Below, in pieces: positions 22,910 through 36,758 of a DNA stretch of 64,000 nucleotides. The stretch's first letter is position 1. The number at the start of each line of letters is the position of its first letter. Origin of the DNA: Isoetes taiwanensis (taxonomy: Eukaryota > Streptophyta > Lycopodiopsida > Isoetales > Isoetaceae); assembly GCA_021234155.1 (NCBI GenBank), contig JAJEKV010000498.1, positions 64,001 through 128,000 on the forward strand, read 5' to 3'. The notes under the pieces are model-generated. The model searched no databases, was not told the origin of the DNA, and saw only the letters and a program-made list of their open reading frames with translations. Made by a program: the position numbers and the translations under genes.

Positions 22910-24900
22910 CGCTAGTAACTCCAATTATCTTTTTTAGTGCCTTAAATTAGTGTGAACATACACAAGATCATTAAGCTTGATGCGGTTAAGCTAATTTCTC
23001 TTTTTGTTATGATGGATATCAAATATACCCCAAGAGCGGCTCACATGCGGATGCACTACATACCTGGCTAAAATGCGAATTGCCCAATGTTGAAGATTTG
23101 GAGTTGATCCACCATAGCATTTCCACCATTTTGCTACATCAACCTTATCCCCATCATCTCCAGCTGCTGCAAAAAGAAAATAACCCTTTACACGCCATAT
23201 AGTGGTGATATTCTTGACGAACTTGAGCTTGCATCTCCTCCTTTAATATCATCCTTTCCATGCATTTATAGAAATGCTCCATGAGTTCAATCTCTTTCAT
23301 GGCCTTGCCCATGAAACTCTAGATTCAATATGCATGTTAAAGCATAGATTTAGCGATAAAAAACTCCCATCTTTCATCAACACATCGTCAAAAAGCTGAA
23401 TGGACTCATAATCCATCTTGGGGGTCTTTGCTTTTCTTGCACATCTCCTCTTTAACATGGTCCAAGGCTTCCTACACCTCAACTACATGGTTCTTCACCA
23501 TCTACAACACTTTGAAGTGGATTTGTAACCCTTATAAGCATGGACAAATTGTTCCATAATTCTTCACTTTCATTCCCACATAATTACCTGCAAATTGTTG
23601 TTCCAGATTCTCTTATTTGATGCTTTTCTTTGAAATCCAGCTTACCCACTCATTGCTGATTCGGTTTGCTTTAGTCGCGATTTTGCACACAAAACACTCC
23701 TCATGGACAAGATCTAGCAAAATGCGCCAAATGCATATCTTTGACAATTCATTGCATTTATTCACCTTGCAATAAGTGTGAAATAAAACAAGATGCATGC
23801 CATGATTCTTGATGAAAGTGATGATGTCCCTTGACTGGCGCACAATTGCTTTTACTATCTCTCCTTCTTCTTCTATTGGGATTTTCCAATGTCATGAAGC
23901 ATCAATTCATGCAATGAGCAAACATGGGGTCCAGCAAATGCTAGGGTAGTTGACCATGATAATGCCTCCATTTGCCTTGCAATTTGCGGCATTATCGATG
24001 ATCACTTGAACAACATTCTCTGGTCCAATTGCCTCAATGGCGATTCAAGCGATTGAGCTCGGCAAGCTCTTATTTTTTCTTTGCATGAGGCATCTTTGGA
24101 AGAATGAAATCATGCCTGCTGAATTACAAACAGAATGTTGATCAAAGGCTTTCCTTTTTGTCGGTCTATCCATCACTCACAATGGAACAACCAACACGTT
24201 CTCAACTCTTCCTTACATCCACTAACTCAGCATCCACACCGTTTCATTCATCAGAGACGAGATTAGTTCTCAAAAGATTCTATATTTGGTGCTTTCTAAG
24301 CCCTGACCCCATATTTACCAATAGGCGGACACCATTTGAGAAAAAGAAAAGGAGATCTAGCTTTATTAAATGGGATGCCTTCAGCATAGAAAAACTTTGC
24401 AATTGCTCTATCCACCATAATTTTTCTCACTTTTGCGAGAATAAAGCTTTGATGATATTGGTTTGAGGCAATGCTATAGAGTTTTTAACCGACTTGAGAA
24501 TTGCAACTCATTGAAGAAGTCTAGGCAATTGCATGCATTTTCTTTCTATACTTTTTGATAGACATGCTATTTACTTAAACATGCAAGCTCTTCAATTTCT
24601 CCTTTGAAATACCCTTGCATGCGGCTGACACTAGAGTCACGAATTCCCAATAAGATGTCCCCTCAATCGGTTGAGTGAGCCCTAAAATTCTTGACCACAT
24701 TCCTTGCATTTCACCGGAATACTCCCGCGAGACTTCTCTTCTACAACCTCAAAATACTGCCATTCAATTGCTTTGCTTCTAAGCAAATGTGAAGAATGCA
24801 CATCGCCAAGAACTCTTGACAAAAGCGTGGCGAAAAAGGAAGGAAGGCTGGATGTGGCGGATGAGCTGGGGCATATATCTTCTAATTCGCCATGAATCAT
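22910..24900 (-). pseudogene. hAT-superfamily transposase relic
   Basis: Reading the minus strand from right to left there is a BED-type zinc finger (CKECGQEF, then LRGHL) near 24700-24640. An AIAKFFYAEGIPFN motif follows near 24400, then IVSDG followed by TDKK (the DUF659 signature SDGWTD) near 24180, and ENVVQVIIDNAANCKA near 24000. Next comes a middle region around 23843-23613 (MRQSRDIITFIKNH). The end has traces of the hATC dimerisation domain (WW, then GNSHF and a CSAS-like stretch) near 23110-23040. This is the domain order of plant hAT transposases, which excise and insert DNA elements with 8-bp duplications. Many stops and shifts interrupt it. I did not find its terminal inverted repeats. 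Confidence 0.75.
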
Positions 24901-27900
24901 CTTGCGGTTCAGATTTTATGGATGCAAATGGCTTCTTGGCTCATTGTTATGCATCACCCAAATCCAGCGAGAACTCCATTGGGATGTGGGTAGTGGAGAA
25001 GGAAACCCTCACGAACGGCTCAACAAAAGTCGTCTATTTTTTGTTTTTGGAAAAGAGGAGAAAAATACATATATTTTTTGCGTTCTTTTAAAGGTTTGGA
25101 TTACGCTTGCGAAAAAACCGTTTTTTTTTTTTTCCCTAATCTCAATGTTTTTCGTGACCCTAAAGTCTAAGGCATTCAAGTTCTTTGTAGGCAATTATTT
25201 GCGATCACATACTATGATGTGCATGACAATGAGTGAATTACTCTATTCGGACGGCATCTATATTGAGGATTCACAAATGCGACCTCCCTCGGTAGAAAAA
25301 TTAGAGTTCTTGGTCCCACCTTCCCAAAGCACCATAAAGTATTTATGGTGATGTGTCATGTATTTGTGCATTATAGCATATAAATCGTGGAATGTCATAG
25401 AGACCTCTCACGTGTTGCACCTTGTAGTCCAAAGAGTGCCAAAGCAATTATTTGGATGTTTGACACCGTAAATGTGATAAATACTACATGCCTAAAGACC
25501 ACATGGCAAAGTTATTAGTTGCTTATTTTTATTTCTTCTCTTTTGGTCTACGTGGGCCTTAGTCCATTTTAAAAATCAATCTTAATATCTTTCTAGATCC
25601 TATTTAATTGGAGGCCTATTGCAAGATCGGTCTCAATGGTGTTCTAGCTCCTATTTGATTAGAGGTCTTTTTTGCGACTTGATATATAAACAACCAGTCC
25701 AAAATGTATAGTTCTTAGTAAGGTTCCTTTAAAATAAAGAGGATAACCCTCCGATGTGTCTCCACCTTGTTATTAAATGTCTGCAGGTGGAAATCCAAGA
25801 TCGAAATTGTGCACCACCTATTTCAATCTCCTATGTTGATCTTTGTCTAATCATTTTGCAGGATGATGTACCTCTTTAAGGATGACCACGTTGTTGCCAA
25901 GGGCTTTCAATGGGCTCGATTTATAGTCATTTTCAAGAAGTGCTTGTGTGTCTAGTGAGTCTTGATATCGAAGAGGTTTTCAAGAAGGCCTTCAACTTTC
26001 ATAGCCCACTAGTTTCTAAAGTATCTAATATCTAGCATAATATGAGGGGGTTTCTTTTTGTATTTTTTGTACACTTTTTCTATGATTTTTATATGATTTG
26101 GTGGTGCGTATTATATAGCGTGTACTAATTGATATATATGGATTGTGCCCAGTATTTGCATGCAACTTGCACCAATTTTATTTTTGCTCTCCTTAATGGT
26201 CAAGATAAAGGGGCTTACAATAAAGCCTTGTTAAAAAAGCGGGGCTTACAACAAAAGCCCTCTTCAAAAAAAAAAAAAAAAGAGAAGAAATGCAACCATC
26301 GTGCATATAAACTCTAGGGTTTCTAAAAAAAAATGCGTGCAATTAGAAGACTATGGCAAAGGAGTGGTTAAGGAGAAGGAAGCACGTTACAATACCAGCC
26401 GTAACATTTGTATCAAATTTTGAACGATTAAATTGCTGCACTTTGGATGGTACATTTGAGATCAAAAATCGCTTGAAAGGTAAGGGTTTCTTTTTTGTTT
26501 TATTTTTCTCTTCGAATGCATCCTCTGAGCATGGCATCCGCGACAAATCTGGCTTCTTCTACTTCTGTATCTTCAATATTCCACACTCTCAAGCAAGCGC
26601 AACCACGAGGTTGTAGGTCTTACTTCAGATGCTTTGGATAGCTTGATAACTACAAATTGCTGCAGAAGTGGAGGTCAGATAATGCAATGCAGGATGTGCC
26701 AATTTGTTGCCAAATTTTGAGGTCAAGATTGGGCTCGTGGGCATCCCCCTAACACCATTGTAACCCTTTTGGAATTTCAATTTGGTCGGTCGTTTTGGTG
26801 GTCTTTCCTTCTACTTCTATCGTCTTGTCATCTTTCTTGCGGATTTCCAAAATGTAGATTCCTTCAACTCAAATTCTGCACTCTACGCCCAAAAGCATGA
26901 TTGTAAGTAGTGTAGGCGGTAATCAAATATTTTTTGTGCCATTTGAAGCAAGATAAGACAAGCATGTTCTTTGGGCCTTTGTTCCAAATGATTTGCAACT
27001 TGGATTCTCGTAAAGCATTTTCTAATCTGAGGTGTAGTTGAAGTTCCATATGGCCGTTGGATGGGATAGCAAGAAATATTCATTAATTTATGGTGCTTGC
27101 TCTAAATGCTTCATCTAGGATCCTTATCTACCAAGAAGACATGCTTCAATAACCTATTCATTGGATTTTTCGAGGAAGCCAAAATGGACAATTGCAAGAT
27201 ACAAGAGTCAATAAAGGAGATGGAAGCTTCTAACCGCATATGTACTATCGGGCGGTGGTATCTCATTCGAAAGTAGATGCTCTTTTGATTTTTATCTCGC
27301 CGGTGTAGAAGTGGGACATTTCGAGTGAAATGCTTCAATATGTTACATGTTTTTTTAGAATAAAACACCTTTTTTTGAATTCTATACTTCTCATCGGTTA
27401 AAGATTATAGAATCTCTAATCTAGGACAAGTGTAATCTCTCGGAAATCTCTATTAAGAGCATCTCTTAGTAGAAAATTTACTGTGCTAGTTTGTTGAACA
27501 AAAGCTATGTCCCAATAGGTGAAAAATTTGATCATCCTATGGTTTTATTGTAGTAGACACAAATTTGTATGAAGAACACAAGAAAAATGTACTTAGAGTG
27601 CTTAACTTAGACTTTATAAGTACATATATCTTTGGTGGTAGCTACAAACAACCTACAAGACACCATAGATTTCAAGAGGATTTGTCCACTGCAATTACAA
27701 ACCATTGATTTGGGGCTTTGCCTATGGTACGTCTACATGCCTTGCTTTCAAAAAAATCTTGAAGCTAGAAGGACTGTTTTTCATAAACTTGCGGGGGCAA
27801 CCTATTGGCTCTGCTCAATTTGCATCTTGGAAGTAAATGCACATTTGCACTATTTGAAGCGTTTCCACCAAAAAGTGCAAATATCTTTGTTTGCATCTTT

Positions 27901-28268
27901 TTATTATACATTTATGGAAAAATACTTTACATAGTTTCAAAATTTTGGAATTTTAAAGGAGATCATAAACGTGTTAAAATCCAAGGTTTGAGAAATTTAA
28001 GATGTCAACAAGTACTAAATCTTCCAAGTTCAAAAGCTTCAAAGTTTCAAAAGTTTAAAGCGAAAACAAACATGTTAAACATCCAAAAAAAAAAAAAGCA
28101 AAATGAAATCAATACGTAAAATTGTTTTTTTTTTTTTTTTTTTTGAAAAGAACAACAAAATCGGAGACTTACTTGGGTGCCTACATGTTTTTTTTGTCTA
28201 AAGATGCCAAAACCATTTTAATTCATGGTGCCACCTACTGAAAGCTGATTTTCACTGGCCAGAGATGC
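24901..28268. other. AT-rich intergenic, no gene recognised
   Basis: Several poly-A/T tracts (25120, 26265, 28090, 28127) suggest old retrocopy tails, and GGGGCTTACAA(T/C)AAA-like text repeats at 26210 and 26243. No frame has a recognisable domain. It may include the 5' part of the hAT element. Confidence 0.35.
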
Positions 28269-28282
28269 TCTCTCTCTCTCTT

Positions 28283-28570
28283 ATTCTGGATATCCTCTCT
28301 GGCTTATGGGGTCGGGTCATATTTGGGGTTTTGTTGATTTGATTTCTTCAAAAAAGTGCTCACCATTGGAGGTTGTATTATGGACATCTTAACCATAGAG
28401 GTCCCGATGAAGCAACAAAGGGTACTTGGAGATTGAGGTAGAGGAGCCCAAAGCAGTGTTGTTCTCTCGAGGACCTTTGGATGATTTATTTTATAATTTT
28501 AAGTGCAATGTAATCGTCTCATAGACCCTGGCGGTCTCAAGACATAATAATAAATTTCATTTCATTTCAT
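28283..28570 (+). mobile_element. LINE-0: 3' terminal fragment of the (CT)n-tailed LINE
   Basis: A short 5'-truncated copy that itself follows a (TC)6 tract at 28269-28281. It includes the last residues of ORF2 (a RGPLDDLFYNF-like end, comparable with DALDDIFYNV in copy A), the 3' hairpin at about 28516-28541, and an AATAATAAATTTCATTTCATTTC end that runs into CT repeats. Confidence 0.7.
28515..28541 (+). promoter_or_regulatory. LINE 3' hairpin, copy 0
   Basis: Inner stem AGACC (28523-28527) pairs with GGTCT (28533-28537); outer GTCT pairs with AGAC. It is the 3' UTR structure shared by all LINE copies here. Confidence 0.7.
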
Positions 28571-28583
28571 TTCTCTCTCTCTC

Positions 28584-28788
<205 letters not shown>

Positions 28789-29345
28789 ATGGATGAAACC
28801 TAAAAAAGATGTGGAGAAGTCCGGTGGTCCGTGGAGTGGTTCTCATGTAGCCGCTGCCCAAATCGGATGTGAGCCCCAAAGGAAGGAAAGAATGATAAAA
28901 ATCTGGAAAACTTGGGTTTCGGTGGTCGAATCGGACAAAAAGCATGGGTCCGGGCTGGAAAACATGGGTCGCAGGGCGAATCGAGGTCGAAATGTCATTG
29001 GATCTCGCCGTGGAAGATAGGTCCGAAGATGAAGACTTCTAGAGGAGTTGTTGGATGCCGGATTGGCTAAACACAAAAAGGCCCGGAATGCTAAAAAGCT
29101 CGTGGGTGAAGAAATGGATCGTGAAATGGACCAAAAGCGGTGGGCTCGTTGCAGTGAGTTCTAAAAAGAAAAATAAAAAGGCAAAAACACGTTCTAAAAA
29201 CAGGTCGAGATTGCAGGTAGACAGACCGAGACTGCAGCTGGTGGAAATTCTGAACTCTGTGGTAGCCCTGGTTCTTACATTGCCATGGCATCCTCTTTAG
29301 GATCTGCCGGTTTAAACCGAGGTGGTGCGTTAAAACCAACCAGAA

Positions 29346-30118
29346 GTGGTGAATACAGTGACTAAAGCAGACTTGTTTGCAGCTATTGAGCATATGAGAG
29401 AAGCAGTGGACGGTTCTGTGCGCATAGTGAAGATTTCCATGGAGCAAGCGGTTCAAGGCATGATGAATGATTTGAAAAACTTTCTTCTTGCTCATGTACA
29501 ATCTGAAATAAATAGATGTCAAACACATATGCTTAATGAACTTGAGCAATTCAAAGCACTGATGCGATCCGAGTTTGAGCAATTTAAGCATGATATGAGT
29601 AATAAAGCTCCAGAAGCTACAAGCAAGCCGCATGATATCTCTAAAATTAAAGATCAGTTTGAAGCTTACAGGGAAGAACAACAAAAGAAAACATATGACG
29701 TATCTGAAATAAAAAATCAGTTTGAAGCCTACAGGGAAGAACAAGAAAAGAAGGCAAGGGCACTGAATATTCGTATACTTGGCATGCCGAAGGTTGCTAA
29801 AGAGAATACTAAGCAGGTGGTTGAAAATTTCCTTGAAGAATAGAATAGAAGAGAAATTGCAGATTGAGAATGCAGGAATCATGGAAGCCTTTCGCATTGG
29901 AAAAGAGAATAACAATGGCAGGCATATTATTGTGAAATTCAATAACGGGGAAAACAAATTGCAAGTGCTTAGGAAACGTGCAAGCTTGAAAGGTACTTCA
30001 GTGTTCATCAATGAGGATCTAACTAACGCGCGCAGTTGGAAGAGCATAAAGTGCAGATACAAATAATGAAAGAAGCAAAACAGAATGGGCAAAGAGTCTT
30101 GGCGGCGAGGAGGTAAGA
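29346..30118 (+). pseudogene. LINE-A ORF1: coiled-coil plus RRM-like RNA-binding protein
   Basis: The first 165 residues are a long coiled coil. It contains two near-identical consecutive units of about 20 residues (the core is IKDQFEAYREEQQKK, then IKNQFEAYREEQEKK). After a frame change at about 29840 the text continues as an RRM-like/Transposase_22 domain, with LNIRILGMPKVAKENTK, HIIVKFNNGENKLQVLRKR and TSVFINEDL. That order (coiled coil, then RRM, then a C-terminal extension) is the architecture of L1-type ORF1p, an RNA-binding trimer that coats the element's RNA. About 30 bases separate its end from the start of ORF2. Confidence 0.75.
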
Positions 30119-30149
30119 TAATGGTAGATATTTGAGGCATAGGTAGTCG

Positions 30150-33100
30150 AGACCACCAGGATCAGGGTCATGTGCTGGAATATTGACTCTATTAGTCAGT
30201 TTAAAATAGATGTAATTAGCTTTATGCTTGAGGATGTTGATGTTATTTTTTTCTAGAAACTTGTGAACATGAAGAGAAAGGTTTACCAGAAATAAATGAT
30301 TTTATTTTGCTTCATTTTGTATGGTATAAAAAATCATGGAGGTTAAAAGGGCATGGAGGAATTGCGTGTTATGTTAGAAAAAATGTCAGACATATGGTAA
30401 AGCTAGTACCACAGCGTGGTTCTATACAACTGATTTGGATTGAAATTCGAGGCGGTTTGGAAAAATATTCATTGTAGGTTGTTACTTTCCCCCCGTGGTT
30501 CACCGGTATATAGCGTTTGGGAGTTTGGACGAGGGGCAATCCTTTTTTCCCAGCCTAGAAGATCGCGATGGCACTACGCAAGAAGGAGATGTTATCTTTG
30601 ATAGGAGATTTTAATGGGAGAGTTGCCAATAAACAAGCAACAATTGTGAGCTCGGAAGGGGATCCATTGTGGTTGGAAATGCTAGACGAATTGGAAGTAA
30701 AGAATATGGGTGGCATCGTGAATCTCATGATAAAATAAGATGGCCCACACCACAAGGTAATCATGTGCTTAACATGTGAAGTGGCTTGGACTTGCTTACA
30801 TATAATGGTATAAGCAAATTTCCGCACTCTGGTAAACTAACATGCAGGGATGCTAGTGTTGTAGACTTGGTTTTGGCTAGGTCATGTCTTGCAAAGCAGA
30901 TGTTGGATTTTCATATAGGGGAAGCAATGCCTCAGATAACGAATCACGCACCTTTATTAGTTGAGCTGCAGGTTAGAAATGTGCATCAAAAAGTAAGTGA
31001 TCATGTGCCATATGGACATAGGATTTATATGCATTATAATAAAGCAGAGGCATATGGAAAATTGTGTGAACAAAAGACATTGGAAATAGAATGGCCAGAA
31101 GATGCAGGTGCCATTAGTGAGACCCTTGCCCAAATGTTTTTGGAGATTGCGGCTAAATGCTTTATATCGCAAAGAAAATTGAAAGGCATCCCTTGCAATG
31201 CATGGTTTGATAGGGACTGCACCTGCAAGGCAAAGAGAGCAGAGTTTAGGAAAGCAAAGGGTATAGAAAGGCAAAAATTAAAGAAAGAGTATGTAAAGTT
31301 GACCAAATCAAGAAAGAAGCAGTACATCTATAACAAGCAGCAACATATGATAGAGGAGTTATTGGTTAGACCTAAGCAATTTACTTTACTTTACTTTACT
31401 TTATTAATCACGCCCTTTGGGACCCAACAAGGCCTATATGGCAAAACAGATACAATGGTTTAGCATAGACGCTACTCATTCCATATCTACAGTTTTAAGA
31501 ATCAAAATCCATATCTACTCATTCCATATCTGTTTTTGCAAATTGAAACCTAATGTAAAACAAGAAGTTGTTTTGGACATTGATGCATTGTTAGGACAAG
31601 CACGCAAGCTATATCATGTGCCTGGTATTCCTGATGTGGAAGAGATCGCATATCCCATTGCAGATGCATGCAAGTTCACCTTGGAAGATCTTGAAGAAGG
31701 TTTAAGTAAAACTAGCAAATGGGAAGGCGTGAGGCCTTACGAGGGTTTAGTGGCATAAATGTTCAAATGGGTGGGGGATTCTGTTCATGCGATGCTATTA
31801 AAATTGTTAAATGCGGATGTAAGAGATGGTTTTCCTCGCACATGGCAAGTTAACAGAGTTATTCCATTATACAAAGTGGGAGACGATAAAGATTCAGGTA
31901 ATTATAGGATGATTATGGTTTGCAACTTCTTTGCAAAATTGTTTGCTACCATGTTGAACAATAAGATTAATATGTGGGCTGAAAAAAATGGAGAGGGGGC
32001 TATGGGCCAAGGGATTTAGACCTAAGCGGTCTACCATAGATCATTTGATCACTACGTGCCATGATAGATTTAGTTCTTGGCAAGAAAAAGCCTTTATATG
32101 CTCTTTTGTAGATTATGCTAAAGCCTTTGACCACGGTGAATAGGGATAATCTCGCGAGAGAATGGAGTTACTTGGGTCGGTGGAACTAAGACAAAGCGGT
32201 TAAGGTACTATATGAAAAAGTCCTAGTTAGGTTGTCACTACCTTATGTAAAGGAATGTGATAGTGTTGTGGTCATTAATATTGGGGTCAAGCAAGGATGT
32301 CCTTTATCTCCAACTTTGTTTGGATTATTCATTGACGAAATTTGGAGAGTTAATTTGGTTGAACATGGGGCGATGGTACAATGGTAAATGGATATGTGGT
32401 GAAGCGTTTGCTATATGCGGATGATATAGTCATCCCATCATCGCGCGATCGATGGCGGGATCTTGAGAAGCACTTGGATGCGTTGGCATATTTTTGTGAT
32501 AGTAAGGGAATGCCGGTAAACCTTGCTAAAACAAAGATGGTTGTCTTTGGGGCAAATAAAGCAGAGCCATCTGTTATTCTTCTACAAAGACACGCCCGGT
32601 TGAAATTGAAGTAAACTCGCATAAGTATTTGAGAGTGGAAGTGGATAAAAGTCCAGAGCTGGAATAATATGGCATAGAGTGAATGGGTCTCAAAGCCTTG
32701 TATAGCAGGAAGCATGAAGTGCAAAGCTGAAATTTGGAATTTTGACATGAAGCGGATGTTATATAGAGTACTTGTTCGAACGATCTTGTTATCACGGGTG
32801 TGAGGTTTGGGGGCGGGCTTAGCGGCGAGATACATGGAAAAAGGGTAGAAAGGTCAAAAAATTCCTTAGAAGCGGAGCTAGGCACAAAAGGTACAAACAC
32901 CTTATGACATGATGCTTCTTTGAATGTGATATGATGCTGTTGAGGCATAAGCCTTGTAAAAGCCGCTTAAGCTTCTACGATTTGGAGGGATGATGATAAC
33001 TACACAGCGTTTGGCAATGGAGGAGAACAAAGCTGAAGGGCTGGTATCTATCGGCGTTGGAGTGGATGTGGAAATGGGGTTAAACACCCATGATCTATAT

Positions 33101-33628
33101 GTGCATCGCAAGGATATTCGAACATGGATAAAAGAGCAGGTCATTTTGAAAAACTGGAGAGTTCCAGAGATTAAGAAGGATTTCTACATACGATGTATTA
33201 ATCCAAAGCTCCAAGAGGCTAAGTACCTTCGAGAAAGTATGTCTCTGAAGCTTAGACATTTAATCAGCAGAATGAGACTCAGCTCACGTAGACTTGGGGT
33301 AGAAATTGGCAGATGGAGTGGAATCCCGTATGAAATGAGGCATTGCAAAGCATGTAATTTACAGGAAGTGGAGGATGAACAACATGTGCTCTTGAGGTGC
33401 CCTGCGTATCTGGAAATTCGAAACATGTATAATATTTCAGCATCAATTTTGTTGGAGTTTTTTGATTTAGAAGGCAAATGCATAGGGAAATTCATAAGAG
33501 ATGTCCTGAGTCTGAGGGAACAACTTGGTCATATTTCTATAGGAGAGGAGTTGGGAGGAGAGGCTAATGCATTATTGTCTGAAGATGCATTAGACGATAT
33601 TTTCTATAACGTTGATTGTACGTGTTGA
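30150..33628 (+). pseudogene. LINE-A ORF2: APE endonuclease and reverse transcriptase, broken
   Basis: The endonuclease begins at about 30170 with a CWNI phrase and later has LIGDFNGRVANKQA (30595-30640), the conserved GDFN block of APE-type nucleases, followed by DASVVDLVLA. The RT has NYRMIMV with AKLFATML (about 31900), a frame-broken catalytic motif A region (about 32090), GVKQGCPLSPTLFGL (about 32284) and LLYADDIV (32410-32435), whose YADD is intact. The C-terminal ORF (32990-33628) contains LGVEIGRWSGIPYEM and a CKAC...H...C zinc finger. Multiple shifts and stops make it non-functional as read. Confidence 0.8.
31376..31440 (-). mobile_element. Nested fragment with (TTTAC)n end, minus-strand LINE-like 3' end
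   Basis: The ORF2 frame of LINE-A is interrupted by TTTACTTTACTTTACTTTAC, followed by TTTATTAATCACGCCCTTTG and GGACCCAACAAGGCC. Read on the minus strand this ends GGGCGTGATTAATAAAG(TAAAG)n, which resembles the AATAAA-plus-simple-repeat end of the resident LINEs but with a different tail unit. Confidence 0.45.
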
Positions 33629-33630
33629 AC

Positions 33631-33658
33631 GTCTCATAGACCTGGTGGTCTGCAGACG
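33631..33658 (+). promoter_or_regulatory. LINE 3' hairpin, copy A
   Basis: Inner stem AGACC (33638-33642) with GGTCT (33647-33651); outer ACGTCT with AGACGT. This is the longest version of the shared two-stem hairpin. Confidence 0.75.
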
Positions 33659-33671
33659 TGATTAATAAACA

Positions 33672-33678
<7 letters not shown>

Positions 33679-33718
<40 letters not shown>
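33679..33718 (+). repeat. (CT)n tail of LINE-A
   Basis: A pure CT tract of 40 bases joining LINE-A to LINE-B. Confidence 0.97.
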
Positions 33719-34627
<909 letters not shown>

Positions 34628-35026
34628 AAAAAAAATAGGCAAAAAAAGCGAGGGTAAAGTGAAGTCGATGCATCCCGCGTGCTTTCACGGGTCTGGCTGC
34701 CGGGGAGGCATGCGTCTCTGAGGGTGCAACTGCCGGGAGGCCTTGACATTGGGAATAACAAAGGTGAAGATTCGGCTGCTATTTCTGCTGCAAGTCACGG
34801 GACTAAAGGAAGTAAAAAGGGTAAAAAGTCGAGCGACCTCCCTCGACCTGAGAATGGGATGATAGCTTCTGCCGATTAAAGCTCGCCACACCGCCAATCA
34901 ATGAGCAAAATCTATTAGAATCTCGCCCAAGCCAATTTCGCAGCGGGGGATGCACATCTTGATATGCCAAATCTTTTGAATGAGATAATACGCCTCGAGA
35001 ACTTCGATCTTTGAAGATCGGAAACA

Positions 35027-35284
35027 ATGGAACAGACAAGAAGAGAAGCTGTTGCAAGGGAGACAAAAATTCTGGAGCTTCTGCAAGGTATGCATACATT
35101 GAAACAGGAAAATATTTCTATTATGCAAGAGATAAATAAACTGAAGGAGACACCAGCCATTTCATATCAGGGGATAGATGATCATGGAGAAGAAAGCTTC
35201 ACAGATGTGATAAATAAATTGAATGATCGAATGAATGATATAGTTGAAAAGGTGAAAAGAAAGGAAGGCATTGAATATGCATAG
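35027..35284 (+). pseudogene. LINE-C ORF1 coiled-coil remnant
   Basis: An 85-residue frame rich in heptads (ARETKILELLQGMHTLKQEN, then VINKLNDRMNDIVEKVKRK). It is the coiled-coil half of ORF1 and is followed by frame-broken RRM-like text to about 35600. Confidence 0.6.
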
Positions 35285-35639
35285 TTGGGTTCTGGGAAAA
35301 AAGAATGAAAAATACTAAAGAAGAAGTTGAGGAATTTGTGAGAGCTAAAAGCGCACATACCGACAAATGGAATCCTAGATGCTTATAGAATTGGTAAGCA
35401 GTGAGAAGGATCGCACCAAGTAGTGGTTAAGTTTGCGTGATATGGAATCAAAAGAAGAGTCGGGAAAGAAAAGATCTTCTCTTAAAGAGGGCGCATATGG
35501 TGAACAATGACTTGAGCGCTTCACAATTCCAACGGCCAGAGGCAAGAGTTCTGAGAAAATGAAGGAGGCCAAACAAAATGGAAAAATGGTTACGGAATCT
35601 GAGGAATAGGGATAGACCATCGGGTTTTGTTTGTGGAAC

Positions 35640-36710
35640 ATTAATGGTAGAGGCGGACGATGTGGCTTTATTACATGATGTTCTCAATTCATGGGATGTG
35701 GTCTTCTGGTAGAAACACATGAACACGAAGAATATGGACTTCAGAAATAAGGATTTATGTTCTTTGCACTCGTATGGAATGTAAAAGGATGGAGAAGGAA
35801 AGGTTTTGGAGGAATTGCTGCTATATTAGAAAGCATCTTTTGGATGCGGTCAAGCTGATTAAGAAGGACTCTTCTAAAACTTGGTACATCCGTTTGGAGT
35901 GCATGGGAAAAACAAGAAAAATATATGTTGCGGGCTGCTACTTAGAGAGAATCACCAACATATCACGGCGTGGCGGATATGGATAAGGATGATCCTTTCC
36001 ATCATTTAGAAGCAGGATGCTTTGGACCTAAGTGCCAGGGGAGATCTTATTCGATGGGAGACTTTAATAGTAGAATTGCCAATAGGCAAGCATATGTTGC
36101 TAATTTCGGGGAGATCCTATTTGGATGGAACAAATGAGCAATGAAGAATTGGAAATTTTAGATGGGCTAGAATCACTGGAGGACCGCTATGGTGAGGTGC
36201 AACCACAAGGCGACCACTTGCTCAATATGTGTGGAGGTTTGGAGTTAATTATTATTAATGGCATTAAGAAATTTCCAGCTAAAAAAATGCACTTCTATTG
36301 GTGCTAAAGGGGATGGCGCTAGTATAGTAGATCTGTTGTTGATGAGGGGACACATATGATAGATTATATATCGATTATTTTGTGGATGACTCAATGGCCA
36401 CATCGATCATTACGATAGTGATGCACATGCGGTGATGTGTAGGCTAATGCCAATGCCCAATATTTGAGGAGAATAATGTCTCCATGCAGCATGCAAGAAA
36501 GAGGCAATGGACAAGTCAGCGGATATGGTATGACCAAGAATGTAAAGGCAAAGCTGGCTGAATTTAAAATGGCAGCTGAATTTAAAATGGCGAAAGGAGG
36601 ATAAATGTAAGCTTGAGAATGGAATATCGTAAGTTAGTAAGGAGGAAAAAAGAGGCGTATCTGCATAAGAAGCAAGAAATATTAATTGGTACCTTACTAG
36701 ATGAACCAAA
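35640..36710 (+). pseudogene. LINE-C endonuclease region, broken
   Basis: Fragments match the APE endonuclease of copy E. One is a WYIRLECMGKTRKIYVAGCY segment at about 35880, another an MGDFNSRIANRQAY-like block at about 36055, and a third a CGGLELIIINGIKKFP segment (36229-36276). The reading frame changes several times. Confidence 0.65.
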
Positions 36711-36758
36711 GGCGATTAAGGCACGATTGAAATTGAAAAGGACATCAACCCAATATCT

